A stretch of 64,000 nucleotides of DNA from Gigaspora margarita (GCA_009809945.1 WTPW01000453.1:12055-76054), one strand, 5' to 3'; counted from the first letter of the stretch, positions 30,401 to 41,466 are shown. Notes: generated by a model not told the origin, from the sequence alone. Made by a program: numbers and translations.

Positions 30401-32004
30401 TGGACATATTACCATCAGATATGGAATTAACAAAAGAACTAATGGATAGAATTAAAAAATTAAACAAATGGGACCCAAGAAAAGGGATACAATATAGTGA
30501 TCTACCTATGGAAATTGTAAATAACTATCAAGAAAACCCAATAGATCCAATGGACTACTTAACAAACTCTTTAAAAAATCTAAGCTTAGAAAGAAAAGAA
30601 AGACACCAAGATGAAAAAGAAGATAATGCGAGAAAGAAAATTCAAACTGAAAAAACAGGACAAATAACTCACAAAATAAATGAATTAAGGAATAAGTATT
30701 CACCAATAATAGGACCCTCAAAGAAGAAAAACAAGTCACCAACCTCGCCATCATTCACAAATATATTTAGAAGAACAAATGATGACCTAGATGAAATTAA
30801 AAGACTACGAGAAGAAGAAAACCCAGAAGGATTAGTAACGGACCTAGAGAATTTAATGAAAGATATTGCAAACATAGAAACAAAACACTTAAAAATAACA
30901 AGGATGGACAACAAGGATGTCCATAAAAACTGGAAAATGATACAAGAAATATCCACGCTACCAGAAGAAGTAAGAAAATATTCTGGTACCGAAAGAGAAA
31001 AATTGTGGAATGCAATCCAATGGGTAGATAGACAAAATGAAATAACACAAGAATCTGTTAAAAAAAAAATTTGAAGGAAAGAAATAGAATATCAAAATGA
31101 TGCAAATAAACTATTAGGCTTAACACTAAATAAATACAGACAGCTTGAAGATTATGAGAAACAAGCTATACAACAAGAACTACTAAGAACATCTATAAAC
31201 GACCCAGATGAAGAGCGAAGAAATCAAGCAGATATTAAATATAATAAATTTATACGAGAAAGCTTAAAAAGCCCTAATAAAGTAAAACCCATAAAAATAA
31301 ATAACACAGATGAATTATTTAAACAACTAAAAGAAGAAAGTGAACAATTAAAAGAAATAGAACGAGAAAAGGCACAAAAAGAACAAGAACTAAAGAAAAC
31401 TATAGACCAAAACTCAGATAATGAAAGTGACCTAGAAGACAAAGAAATTCAAAGGAAACATGATGAATTTACAAAGAATCTTAGCAAGAAAGATGGAAAA
31501 CAAGTAGCTTCAACAAACCATGGATCAAATTACAAGAAAAATGAAGGATTAAAACCCTTAATGATACAAGATGAAATAACATCAAAAATAACAAAAAAGC
31601 CAAGCATTGATAGCATGGCCAGCACAAGCAGCATACCAAGTATGCATCTAAATGACAAACCAACAACACTGCCAATAGACTATCAAGAAACCTACAAAGT
31701 AGGAACAGATGGAAATTTACATCAACAAGGAGACATAGAAATAGAAGATGATGAAGATTCATACAACCAACAAAATACCTCCTGAAGTAGCAACTTTATA
31801 ACTAAAGGAATAAATACTGGAATAAATTATATATTCGGAGGAAGGAAGAAAAGCAATAACGACCTCAGAACAAATATAATAAAAGACCAAGCAATAGAAA
31901 ACATAGAAAGTGAACAAAGTAACCCAGAGTTCACTAGAAGAAGGAAAATATCAAATGAACGAAGAACTTACAAAAGTAAAAATAGGCAGACTATAGGAAA
32001 ATAA
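30401..32004 (+). CDS. Coiled linker region of the pol polyprotein (unit C)
   Basis: Same frame as the LETP end of the preceding domain. Glu/Lys/Asn-rich helices, cut by TGA at 31072-31074 and 31783-31785, ending TAA 32002-32004. The second TGA falls in NTS-stop-SS, where unit B reads NTSW with TGG (about 10938-10949), direct evidence that this TGA stands for Trp. The RT frame is -1 relative to this one and already open near 31990. No fold recognised. Confidence 0.55.
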
Positions 32005-34295
32005 TAGAAGACGATAAAAAGAAACTTCAAGACGAATATGAACAAATACAGAAACAAAAAGAAGAACAGAATAAGCAGAATGAACAGAATGAACAAATAG
32101 GATACAACCAAAAAGAAGGATTAGAAATTGGAATGGATGAAGGCTCACAATCACCATTCATGAGACCAGTACAAAATAGACCAAGTACACCAGTGGAACC
32201 AAAAGATGACACCCCTTTTGGATATGAACTATTCAATATAGAAATCAAAGGAATTAAAGAAAAACTGCTAAAAGCAAGAAAAACCAAAATAAACATACAT
32301 GAAGAACTAGGACACATACCAAATGAAATTAGAAGATACATAATACCAACATTAGGAACGGGAACACAATTAAAAACAAATGAAGAATGTATACTAAAAC
32401 CTTATACATGGACACCAATAAAAATAGATAAAAAAGGAGATTACCTGGTAACAACTCCAATGCATATTGCCAAAGAAGGAATATGCATACAACCTGGAAT
32501 TATTAATAATCGCCAGATATGGGCAATCAATTATACAAACAATACAAAGAAATTAGCGGAAAAACAGCACATTGGTAACATAAAAACTATTAAAGAAATA
32601 TTCCATTACCATAAGTATGAAATGGAAATCGATAAAAAAGAAATATCAGAAAAAGAAAGATTAAAAATCTTAATAAACAACACACACGAGAGTTATAAAC
32701 ACGTGATGAAACCAATATTTGAAGAATTTATTCAAATATTTAGAAGAAAGATTGAAAAAGGAACATCCTTTAACAAGGATATGTTCGAAGAAATAACATT
32801 AGACCTTACAACGCCAGAAAAAGATATACCTTTTAAAGTAAGAGCTAATAAAATTAGACAATATTCTGAAGACCAAATAGAACAAGCAGACAAATTATAT
32901 ACAGAACTTAGAGAAAGTGGACATATAGACCCATCCAAATCAACCTGGATGTCACCGTTGGTGATAGTACCAAAACCTGACAGCAGCTATAGAGCCGCAG
33001 TTGACTATTCAAACTTAAATAAGTATCTTAAAGATGACCCTTACAAGATACCAAACATTAATGTCTTGTTACAAAAATTAGCAAGCCATAAAATTTTTTC
33101 CACCTGTGATTTTAAGAGTGCGTTTTATCAGTTTCCTCTTAGGAAACAAGATAAACATCTAACTGCTGTATTTTTCCCTGGTAAAGGAAAATACGAGTTT
33201 AATAAATGCCCTATGGGTATTAAAATAGCACCCGCATATATGATGTGCTATATGTATGAATTGTTTAGGGACTATCCATTTGTATTTGTATATATGGATA
33301 ACTTAACAATTGCATCAAACTCTGTGAGAGACCACATCAAACATATTCGAATGGTATTCGAACGCATAAAAAAGGGGGCAATGACACTCAAGGCAGAAAA
33401 ATGTGAATTTATTAAAGAAGAAATAATGATCCTAAATCACAAAGTAAAATATGGACAAATATTACCAAATCAAGTAAAAATTAAAGAAGTCAAAAAGCTT
33501 AAACCACCAACAGATGTACCTGGAGTTAGAAAATTTACAGGATTTATGAATTACTTTAGAAGATTTATAAAGAACTTTGCTATAATAGCTGCACCAATAT
33601 ACGACCTATTAAAGAAAAATAAGAAATTTGAATGGACCTCAGAATGTCAAAAAGCATTTGAAGAACTTAAAGATAAAGTATATAATGCAATAGCTTTAAC
33701 TTACCCAAAGAAAGGATACCAATTGATCTTAGAAACAGACACCTCAGATAATGGAATAGGCGCAGTACTTAAACAAATTAACCCAGAATTAGCACATTAT
33801 AAAACTAAAGAAGCACGAGAAAAAGGAACTAAGGAAGATAAAGAACTTACTAAATCAGAAGAAGAAGTAATAGAATTTGGATCACACTCTCTAACACAAA
33901 GCCAAAGATTATGGGGATCGACACAGAAAGAACTGTACGCAATATACTTTTATTTAAAAAATTGGAGACACTACATAGGAAATAAACCAATCATAATACG
34001 AACAGATAATACAGGAGTAGCTAAAGCAGGAAAGATGCCAAGAAATCAAACGATGGAATCATGGAAATTAGAAATAGATGGAAATTACAATATCAAGGAA
34101 ATACAATATATTAAAGGATCAACAAATAACGTATCAGATTGGCTAAGCAGACATATGGGACCAATTAAAAATAATAAAGAATTAATTAAACCAAAAGAAG
34201 AAACTATTAAGGAAAAAGAACCTATAAAAGAACTGCCACCTGGACTCAAAGTTAATAATACCTTTGGGAGCAAACAAGTAACGTTTGAAATTTAA
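32001..34295 (+). CDS. pol: Reverse transcriptase-RNase H with dUTPase-like linker (unit C)
   Basis: Open from before 32001; first ATG at 32133; stop TAA 34293-34295. After a Gln/Asn-rich start the dUTPase-like linker shows IQPGIINNRQIWAINY and KQHIGNIKTI. RT motifs: AAVDYSNLNKYL, DFKSAFYQF, CPMGIKIAPAY and YMDN (33291-33302), then GFMNYFRRFI. RNase H: ETDTSDNGIGAVL, SQRLWGSTQKELYA, RTDNTG and NVSDWLSR. Asn of YMDN is AAC here and AAT in unit B, so the residue is kept while the codon differs. The C-terminus NNTFGSKQVTF resembles NNTFFSTKQVTF at about 20685 in unit B. The transposase frame starts within its last codons. Confidence 0.9.
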   Translation: MIEDDKKKLQDEYEQIQKQKEEQNKQNEQNEQIGYNQKEGLEIGMDEGSQSPFMRPVQNRPSTPVEPKDDTPFGYELFNIEIKGIKEKLLKARKTKINIHEELGHIPNEIRRYIIPTLGTGTQLKTNEECILKPYTWTPIKIDKKGDYLVTTPMHIAKEGICIQPGIINNRQIWAINYTNNTKKLAEKQHIGNIKTIKEIFHYHKYEMEIDKKEISEKERLKILINNTHESYKHVMKPIFEEFIQIFRRKIEKGTSFNKDMFEEITLDLTTPEKDIPFKVRANKIRQYSEDQIEQADKLYTELRESGHIDPSKSTWMSPLVIVPKPDSSYRAAVDYSNLNKYLKDDPYKIPNINVLLQKLASHKIFSTCDFKSAFYQFPLRKQDKHLTAVFFPGKGKYEFNKCPMGIKIAPAYMMCYMYELFRDYPFVFVYMDNLTIASNSVRDHIKHIRMVFERIKKGAMTLKAEKCEFIKEEIMILNHKVKYGQILPNQVKIKEVKKLKPPTDVPGVRKFTGFMNYFRRFIKNFAIIAAPIYDLLKKNKKFEWTSECQKAFEELKDKVYNAIALTYPKKGYQLILETDTSDNGIGAVLKQINPELAHYKTKEAREKGTKEDKELTKSEEEVIEFGSHSLTQSQRLWGSTQKELYAIYFYLKNWRHYIGNKPIIIRTDNTGVAKAGKMPRNQTMESWKLEIDGNYNIKEIQYIKGSTNNVSDWLSRHMGPIKNNKELIKPKEETIKEKEPIKELPPGLKVNNTFGSKQVTFEI

Positions 34296-35231
34296 AATAG
34301 AATTAATACTACCAATACCGCCATTGCATCAAATTAAGGAAATAATTGAAAATGAGTCTAGATGCTTAGAGTATTTACAGGACTTATCGGTACTACCAAG
34401 AACCATGACTTGTTTATATTGTAACAATCCAAACATGAACCTCAAGACCAAAACATTAACATTTAACTGTGGGAAAAGAGATTGCCGAAAAAGGATATCA
34501 ATCTTTAATGGAACAATATTTTCAAACGCCAAATTAGATTGTAACCAAATAATGGATTAAGCTATTTTTGGTTAAGCAAGGCAACGCATAAACAACTCAA
34601 TATTTACACGAACATTACACCTGCCAACATCACAAGATGGACACAAACCTTTAGAACCATTGTGACCCAAGAAATCCAAATGTGTGAAACTAAGATAGGA
34701 GGACCTGATATCATTGTAGAGATAGATGAGTCATTGTTTTACAAGAACCGCCAAAACAAATCTGAACAACTATGGGTATTTGGAGGAATAGAAAGAACTC
34801 CTGAAAAACAAATATTTGCAACAATTTGTAAGGACTGAACTGCTGATACTTTATTAAACCTTATCCAGAAATACGTACACCCAAACTCAATAATCTATTC
34901 AGACATGTTCAAAAGTTATAACCAAATCTTTACATGATTAGGAATCCAACACCACCAAATAAATCACAGCCAAGGAATGAGAATGATTGACTTTGATGAA
35001 ACAACAAATGAATTAAAAATATATCACACCAATAACATTGAAGCAACATGGCGCGTGTTAAAAGATTCAATACCAAAAAGGAATCGGAATAAAAAAGATT
35101 TGCTGAAACACCTTATGGAACAAATATGGCGTAGACAAAATAAACAACGCCTATGGACCGCGTATATTGAATGTTTACAAAACAAATATGAAGATATCAT
35201 TGAACTTATTGAAAATTATGAAACTGAGTAA
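34285..35231 (+). pseudogene. Merlin/IS1595-type DDE transposase, interrupted (unit C)
   Basis: Starts without ATG (TTG 34285) overlapping the RT end by 11 bases. Zinc ribbon CLYCNN and CGKRDC, then a -1 change near 34557; the second frame continues to 35231 with TGA at 34836-34838 and 34935-34937 only. The DDE pattern is complete: IVEIDES, IIYSDMFKSY, INHS and HTNNIEATW, followed by IPKRNRN and IWRRQN. If the frame change is a sequencing or assembly error and TGA is read as Trp the enzyme could be whole; as it stands it is broken. Homologous to unit B 14820-15737. Confidence 0.8.
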
Positions 35232-35366
35232 CTTAGATTAATAATCAAAATAAACAATTAAAACAAACTAGAAAATATAAAAGCACACCCCGGTGAATTA
35301 ACTTAAAGGATAAATTGAACTCACAGAAAAAACTAAAGAAACCCTAAAACTAAAAGAACTTATAAA

Positions 35367-37331
35367 TTGAACCCTGAAATCAAAATGAACCCTAAAGGAA
35401 CTGGAAACTTCTACTGCAAGAAATGTGACCTCTACGTTCAGGACCCTAAGGACCATCAATGTAAATACAACTTAACCCCTTTAGCCAATGAGGAAATCCA
35501 AAGCATCCAAGATTGGAAGAATAACACCCTTGGAAAACTAGCTGAAGAAATTAAGAATGACTTGTTTGGGACTAACTTACCAAACAACCCCTACCCTAAA
35601 GGAACTAACCCTAAAGGAAAAGAAAAGGAATCTTTTTACGAAATAAAAGATAAACAGAAGAATCAAGGAAAATATACTTGTAATATTTGCAAAGAACCTG
35701 GACATACTAATCGCTATTGCCCTACGAATAAATGTTACAAATGTAATGAATTAGGACATCAAGCACGTGACTGCGATGAAGCAAGGAAAGATCATCAGAA
35801 CTTTAGTAGCACTAACGGCTATAGTAGCACTAACACTAACGCATCAATATCAACACCAAAATACTGTACCTATTGTAAAACAAGCGGAAACGAAAACCAC
35901 CAATGCAGAATCATCAGGCTGTTAAAAGAAAATGCAAATATATTTTGCAAATGCAACCCTGAAAGAATTATTCAAAGAAGAGAAGAGCATGTCAATTGGG
36001 CTGCATATAACAACCAACGTGATAAGCACCATTGTTGTAGAAAAGAATGCAATAGACCAACTGCTAAAGAAGACCTTTATTACATTCGAGGATTATTTAC
36101 AGATCCATATTCGTGTCAAGTAATTTACATTGAAGAAACTCTTTATTGTAAAGGATGTTATTGCGAATTTATGGAAGCACTAGACTTCAAAGACCCTAGA
36201 AGTAGAAAATATTTTACTTCAGGCTTAGGACAAGGCAAGAAAGCCCTTTGCCGGTTATGTGAAAAACCTAACATAACTAGAAGAATGGAAAGCCATGAAG
36301 GCGTACACTTTTGTAACAAAGAACACAAATTTGCACAAATCATCCATGACCTAAACTAACAGAACCTTGGAAGCTTAACCAATGAAGAAATCGATAGAAA
36401 AATTAGGCATTTTACTAGAAAAGATACTAACATATCCTATCATATTAACGAATCACAAATCAAAAGACTTCTTAGCTATATGTTAGAATTCAGAGAAAAT
36501 ACAAACAGATGGCATTATGAAGATGAATTTTTCCAAACACATAATGACGAATATCCGGATGATACATCTAACAACCCTAAAATGCATGAAGATTATCTAC
36601 CTATCCGAACTAACTACAATATTAGGACTGAAGGATATGTTGAGCTAGGAAATGAAGAAGAATTCAATGAAACTGCGCAAGCGATACAGAATTCCCTTGA
36701 ATCGGAAGTAAGGACAACAAGAATGACCAATGCTGAAAAAAGAAAAGAAATAGAAAAAGCCAAAGAAGACCTTAACCATATTGGAATCTCTCTCTGCAAA
36801 GAATGTACAATGCCATTTAAGAATGAAGAACTTAACAATGAAGGATACTGTGAAAAATGCCAAAAAGAAATTAATGAAAAAACAATAGATTTAACTATTG
36901 AACCAAAAGAACCAAATGAACTGAATCAAGAAAATGATCTACCAACCGAAATGGAATTAATAAACAGATCTCAGAAGCAAATTGAACCAAAGAATGAACA
37001 AATGGATTTTGAAGAAATAGAAGAAATCCCAAGATCAAGACCACCATCACCTAGGACCTCTAATCAAAACCAAATTGACGAGCTCCACGCTATGTTCATG
37101 ATCTTAGCGGAAAAACAATTTGTGGCCGCCCAAGAAATTAGGGACCAACAAAGAAGAATTGCCATCCTAGAACAAGTGACCCTCGAACTCCAAAATGAAA
37201 ACCAAAAATTAAAAAGGAAATTAAAAGATACTCAAGACCATGTGGAACTCGAAGTATCAAGTGATGATGAGGAACTAAAATGCGCAAAACAGTTCAGAAA
37301 CCACAAGACCAAATATAACAATAGATACTAA
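35367..37331 (+). CDS. Second nucleocapsid-like CCHC zinc-knuckle protein (unit C)
   Basis: ATG 35367. N-terminal CKKCDLYVQDPKDHQC, then knuckles CNICKEPGHTNRYC and CYKCNELGHQARDC, CTYCKTSGNENHQC and further Cys pairs. A single TAA at 36357-36359 interrupts the frame, which then continues to 37331 through CKECTMPF and CEKC pairs, an acidic stretch and a coiled C-terminus. In unit B the aligned position is coding, so the TAA is a nonsense change or marks two proteins. Such CCHC modules bind single-stranded nucleic acid. Neighbours: transposase upstream, Zn2Cys6 protein downstream. Confidence 0.65.
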
Positions 37332-37560
37332 ACAATCAAAACAAATAATAGTTAGCCCAAAACCTATATAACTATATTTAGTAATATTACTTATCATAAA
37401 TATTTATATCTTATTATTAATACCATTTAACCAATGAACTGAATGTACCAGAATAATAAAAGAACCTTTGAACTATTGTAATAACAGAACAATATGAATG
37501 GAAAAACTATATAAGGACTAACGATTGAACCATGAACCCACATGCTTAAAGCATAACATA
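37332..37560 (+). promoter_or_regulatory. Intergenic region between the two gene blocks of unit C
   Basis: Non-coding, with CCTATATAACTATATTTAG near 37361 that may act as a TATA box; unit B has TTTATATAGTT at the same relative place (18270). No other structure seen. Confidence 0.4.
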
Positions 37561-37745
37561 TGAAAACAAAACAAAAATCAAGAAACTCTTCAAGGAATAC
37601 CAAATCCTGTGACAACTGTAGACAAGAGCATTTTTGCTGCAAATATTCTTCAAAAACACAGACCTGTGAAAGGTGTNACTGGAAAGGAATCACCTGCAAA
37701 AATACCAAGTTCTATAAGAAACGAGGACCATCAAAGGAAACATAA
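37561..37745 (+). CDS. Small Zn(II)2Cys6 binuclear-cluster DNA-binding protein
   Basis: 61 residues from ATG (about 37561) to TAA. The cysteines are spaced C-x2-C-x6-C-x8-C-x2-C-x6-C (CDNCRQEHFCC and CERC-x-WKGITC), the pattern of fungal Gal4-type zinc clusters, preceded by basic residues and followed by KKRGPSK, as usual in this family. One N lies at 37677. The family is nearly restricted to fungi and binds DNA as a transcription factor; here only the DNA-binding part is present. It points to capture from a fungal host. No counterpart seen in unit B. Confidence 0.7.
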
Positions 37746-38096
37746 ATGACCTATACCCTTGAAAGATTACTAAAACAAGAACCAGGAGAAACCAAAAAAA
37801 AGAAAGAAGAAAGCCTTGCAATAAAACTTATAACTATTACATCTCTCTTAGATAAATTTGGAAGCACATACAACGAATACTATTTATCATCAAAAGTAGT
37901 ACGATTTGCCATTATAGATTACCTTGAAGACAAATTTGAGCAAGAAAATCCTTTAAGAAAAGAAATAGAAGATTTTATCAATTCAAAACAAAAAGACGAG
38001 AGCACTGAACAATATTGTACACGGATCATCAAGTACAACCAAAACCTAAATATAGAATTATTAATAAAACTCATATATATTACGAACTTATCTTGA
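37746..38096 (+). CDS. Helical protein, 3' block (unit C)
   Basis: 116 residues directly after the Zn2Cys6 gene (TAAATG junction). Mostly helical with Lys/Glu-rich surface; no recognised family. Its TGA stop (38094-38096) is followed at once, in frame, by ATG. This frame and the next three are in the same phase, separated only by TGA-ATG. Confidence 0.45.
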   Translation: MTYTLERLLKQEPGETKKKKEESLAIKLITITSLLDKFGSTYNEYYLSSKVVRFAIIDYLEDKFEQENPLRKEIEDFINSKQKDESTEQYCTRIIKYNQNLNIELLIKLIYITNLS

Positions 38097-38567
38097 ATGA
38101 ATATAGAAATATACGAACAAAAAAAGTTTATAAGGGGAATTACAAAAGACTTCATTGACCTCCAAGATTCAGACGAAAGAAATTACATTGAACAACTTCT
38201 ATCACTAGAAATATTAGAAATCAAACTAAAAGAACTTCTTAAGCAAACAGAAATCCAAATCCAACAAATACAAGAGAGACTTAACCTTGTAACTGCTTAT
38301 AAAGATCACGAATACTCATTTCTCTTTGAACAAGCAAGAAAGATAACACAGGCACTAGAACGAATAAAAGAAAAACCACCTCTTCTTGATATACAAAGAA
38401 GATATCTCAAACAAATTCTCGAAATTGTTGAATTCTATATTAAAGAAAGCAACCTAAGAGAATACTGGTGGCTAGAAAAAGCGTGTATAATACATTCAAA
38501 CGAATATATAAGACCAACAATAGATCAACTGCTTGAAGGAACCTACACACGAAAATCAAAGTATTGA
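38097..38567 (+). CDS. Helical protein, paralogue of the next gene
   Basis: 156 residues. Begins with a helix containing LQDSDERNYIEQLLSLE and ends RRYLKQILEIVEFYI, then IDQLLEGTYTRKSKY. The following gene has LQDQKGEG, RRYLTAIEYTLI and VEELLKGTYNHDKEY in the same order, so they are tandem paralogues. Stop TGA abuts the next ATG in frame. Confidence 0.5.
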   Translation: MNIEIYEQKKFIRGITKDFIDLQDSDERNYIEQLLSLEILEIKLKELLKQTEIQIQQIQERLNLVTAYKDHEYSFLFEQARKITQALERIKEKPPLLDIQRRYLKQILEIVEFYIKESNLREYWWLEKACIIHSNEYIRPTIDQLLEGTYTRKSKY

Positions 38568-39113
38568 ATGAACTACAACGACCCGAAAGATAAAGAATTT
38601 ATAGAAAAACTAGTACAAGAATATATTGACCTGCAAGATCAAAAAGGAGAAGGATTATTTGCAATCATATACGACCAAGAAAAACTTAAAGAACAATTTG
38701 AAAAATTTATTAAACAATCAAAGAAAGAAATAAAAAGAGTAGCCCAAACATACAAAAAAGAAACAGAAAAAGAATTAACAATCTATAACTGTTTTGACCA
38801 TTTCCCTTACGTGACCCTTTATGATAAAATCTTACCATTAAATCCAAAAATAGAATTTGAATCCAGAGTTCTCTCTGAAGAAGAAATTACTAGCTATCAA
38901 AGAAGATACCTAACTGCAATTGAATATACCTTGATACATAGAGTACCCGGATCAAAACTAATAGAATATAGCCTTAAAAAAGAAAGAGCAGAAAAACAAA
39001 GAATACCTTCTGTAGAAGAACTGTTAAAAGGAACATATAACCACGACAAGGAGTATACAATTGCATTTGAAAGGAGCCGACAAACCAAAGATAATAGAGA
39101 AAAAGAAAAGTGA
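38568..39113 (+). CDS. Helical protein with IYNC motif, paralogue of previous gene
   Basis: 181 residues. Helical start (EYIDLQDQ), ELTIYNC near the middle (about 38775-38795), then RRYL and GTYNHDKEY. The IYNC element recurs in 40820-41296 and 41423-41965, indicating a family of related genes in unit C. Stop TGA-ATG junction with the next gene. Function unknown. Confidence 0.5.
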   Translation: MNYNDPKDKEFIEKLVQEYIDLQDQKGEGLFAIIYDQEKLKEQFEKFIKQSKKEIKRVAQTYKKETEKELTIYNCFDHFPYVTLYDKILPLNPKIEFESRVLSEEEITSYQRRYLTAIEYTLIHRVPGSKLIEYSLKKERAEKQRIPSVEELLKGTYNHDKEYTIAFERSRQTKDNREKEK

Positions 39114-39473
39114 ATGTCCAGAGCACCACTATTGAACAGAAGAAATATTCAAATTCTAACAGCACACGAATCAGCATATTTAAATAGAACATTATTAGCA
39201 TTAGACGGAGCAAGACAAATACAACAAAACGATCAAGCAACAGCTGTAATATTTCCAAATACAGGACTTACCCAAGCAACCCAAGACTACTTATTAAACT
39301 ATCACAAAACATTAGTATTGGAAACCTCTAGAAGAATAGAAACAAATACACCCATAATTCAAAAAGCACTAGCAGTAATAGCACGAACAGCATTTGGAAT
39401 ATATACAGTATACTACGCATACGACCAAATTAATAACAAGAGATTAGGACTACCAACTGATATCCTTAATTGA
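39114..39473 (+). CDS. Helical protein with hydrophobic C-terminal half
   Basis: 119 residues. N-terminal polar helices, then a moderately hydrophobic segment (IIQKALAVIARTAFGIYTVYYAYD, residues 80-104) that could associate with a membrane. Stop TGA 39471-39473, followed at once by ATG. No family recognised. Confidence 0.45.
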   Translation: MSRAPLLNRRNIQILTAHESAYLNRTLLALDGARQIQQNDQATAVIFPNTGLTQATQDYLLNYHKTLVLETSRRIETNTPIIQKALAVIARTAFGIYTVYYAYDQINNKRLGLPTDILN

Positions 39474-39745
39474 ATGACAACCAAGAAAACTAAAACATTT
39501 TATATCAAAAAGATAATAACGCTACTTGAAAATATAAAAAAGAAATAACTAAAGAACTGTCAACATTAGAAACACCTGGATTAAAAGAATATTATAGGAA
39601 AGCTCTAGTATCAATATCAGTAAATCAAAAAATACTTGAAGAAGAAATAAAAGAAATTATTATACTATCCATAGAAGGAGAAATAGCTGACAAAATAAAT
39701 AAAATCTTAGAATATATTAATACAACAAAGTGGACCAACTTATAG
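39474..39745 (+). CDS. Helical ORF with an A6-run frame change
   Basis: ATG 39474 starts a frame that ends at TAA about 39546-39548; the -1 frame, entered at an A6 run near 39533, continues as KKEITKELSTLETPGLKEYYRK to TAG about 39743-39745, overlapping the GTG start of the next gene. The joined text is helical throughout. A homopolymer indel is the simplest explanation. Confidence 0.35.
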
Positions 39746-39984
39746 AAGTAATACCACTCACAAATATTACTATATTGTGGATGAACCACCTCTCATTATC
39801 AATATTAACTTACGACCAAGTAACAATACGCTTTATCATATTAATAGAACATACAATAGTAATAGCTGCAACCTGTTATATAATAAAACTAATTAAAGAA
39901 GGAATTATTGAAGCATATACAATTAAACTAGCAAAAGAACAAGCTAGAAAAATTAATGAGTCTGGAAGAACTCAGACAAATTAG
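39730..39984 (+). CDS. Membrane protein with WMNHL motif, GTG start (unit C)
   Basis: 84 residues. An in-frame TAA at 39718-39720 and the absence of ATG before WMNHL (39781) leave GTG 39730, followed by DQ, as the start, exactly as in the unit B homologue 4930-5202. WMNHLSLSI, an H-x-I membrane helix and a basic/polar C-terminus are shared. In unit B the gene is in the 5' membrane cluster; here it is in the 3' block. Confidence 0.6.
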   Translation: MDQLIEVIPLTNITILWMNHLSLSILTYDQVTIRFIILIEHTIVIAATCYIIKLIKEGIIEAYTIKLAKEQARKINESGRTQTN

Positions 39985-40819
39985 ATTTAATTGGAGACCA
40001 GGAAATAGACCACAAAAAGATAAAAGAAAGTGGTACGATAGAGATAAAGAAATCTTAGAACAAAGAACACCTGAAGAAATATCAGACGATATTTGGGAAA
40101 CAATCAACGATCTCATTGAAAGAATAAACCCCACAAATAATTTAAGACTTGAAGCAATTATCTTAACCTTAGAAGGAGCTAGAGGAATAGCAAATCACTT
40201 TCACTCTCAGAATTTAGAACTCGACGAAGAGTGGCCAAAAAGAATACCGCCTCAAATCATCACCAAAGTAGAAAAAGAAAATCCAGATTTAAGAGGACGA
40301 GCACTTATCAAAGAATTTAAAAAACAAAGAGACATATATAACGAATTCTTAGAGAATACACAGGCACAGTTATCAGGAATAAAGAAAAGAATAATACTAG
40401 AAGTACCAGAATTTTGCAAAATAGTAGAAGAAGAATCTGAAAGTGAATCAGAAAACGAAGAAGTTGAAGAAACAGATTTCGAAATAGAAAGTGAAAGAGA
40501 AGACCAAATCGACAGAAGAATAGTATCCTATGGAGATTACGACCACCAATTCACAATCCTACCGTGGAACTTTAAAAATCAAATATTACATCACCTAGAG
40601 GCAATTGATAACGTTTTATTCTGTGAAGGAGCACGAAACGCATCTTTATTTAAAGAAGAAGAACACTACGGATCTTTATATTCAGAAGTGAAAAGACTCC
40701 AATTAGAAAAGGAAGCTCAAGAAAGGAACCTTTTAAGAATAGAAAAAGTAAAACAAAGGATAAACGAATTAATTGAAAAGCCATTTGACCCTATAAAGAA
40801 AAGAAGAAAATCTGTTTAA
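39956..40819 (+). CDS. Acidic helical protein
   Basis: 287 residues from ATG 39956, overlapping the previous gene by 29 bases. N-terminal RQIRFNWRPG, central helices (LRLEAIILTLEGARGIANHF), a strongly acidic stretch (residues 155-185) and C-terminal helices with KPFDPIKKRRKS. The TAA stop abuts the next ATG. No recognised family. Confidence 0.5.
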   Translation: MSLEELRQIRFNWRPGNRPQKDKRKWYDRDKEILEQRTPEEISDDIWETINDLIERINPTNNLRLEAIILTLEGARGIANHFHSQNLELDEEWPKRIPPQIITKVEKENPDLRGRALIKEFKKQRDIYNEFLENTQAQLSGIKKRIILEVPEFCKIVEEESESESENEEVEETDFEIESEREDQIDRRIVSYGDYDHQFTILPWNFKNQILHHLEAIDNVLFCEGARNASLFKEEEHYGSLYSEVKRLQLEKEAQERNLLRIEKVKQRINELIEKPFDPIKKRRKSV

Positions 40820-41296
40820 ATGAATATAAAAGAAGACTCACTCATAGAAGAATTAAAAGAAGAATACTTTACAAGAACCAGGAAGAGAATTCAAGAAATT
40901 GGATATTACACAGGATCAACTGAAAAGAAAGAAAAAGAACCAGAATACCTAGAACACGACAAATTATATTTTAAATTAGAATACCTAAATAGAATAATAA
41001 TTAACAACCCGGGAGAACATATTCTCAAAAGAAAAGAAACCCCAAATATAAAAGGAGAATTAAATATTTACAACTGTTACACAAACGACTACTGCTGGGA
41101 AAAATTGAATCTAGCACGAGATATCCACAAATTAACAGAACAAATTGATCAACCATACCCCGGAACTACTATAGGGATAGCAACTGCAAATATTAGATAC
41201 GCAGACCTAATAGAAAGACTTATCGTAAATATCAAAAGAGCTAAAATACTTGAAGATATCACAAACGAGAAAAACATACTTAAATGGTTAAAATAG
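40820..41296 (+). CDS. IYNC-family helical protein
   Basis: 158 residues. ELKEEYFTRTRKR at the start and GELNIYNCYTNDYC in the middle, matching the IYNC element of 38568-39113 and 41423-41965. Helical C-terminus. Its end overlaps the ATG of the next gene at 41284. Function unknown. Confidence 0.5.
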   Translation: MNIKEDSLIEELKEEYFTRTRKRIQEIGYYTGSTEKKEKEPEYLEHDKLYFKLEYLNRIIINNPGEHILKRKETPNIKGELNIYNCYTNDYCWEKLNLARDIHKLTEQIDQPYPGTTIGIATANIRYADLIERLIVNIKRAKILEDITNEKNILKWLK

Positions 41297-41466
41297 AATT
41301 AGAAGATATAACCCATTACGATACAATAACACTAATAGCATTCATATTATTGTGTATACTATTAATATCAATACCTATATTATTAATTTATTGGATAAAA
41401 ACAAACCCATACAAGGATTTAAATGAGCTACAACTCGAGACCCAACAACAACCAATATCCTTATAG
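41284..41466 (+). CDS. 60-residue one-pass membrane protein (unit C)
   Basis: ATG 41284. HYDTITLIAFILL leads into a transmembrane helix, then a short polar tail. Homologue of unit B 3491-3664 (HYDTITLI), which lies at the opposite end of that unit. It overlaps both neighbours. Confidence 0.55.
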   Translation: MVKIELEDITHYDTITLIAFILLCILLISIPILLIYWIKTNPYKDLNELQLETQQQPISL

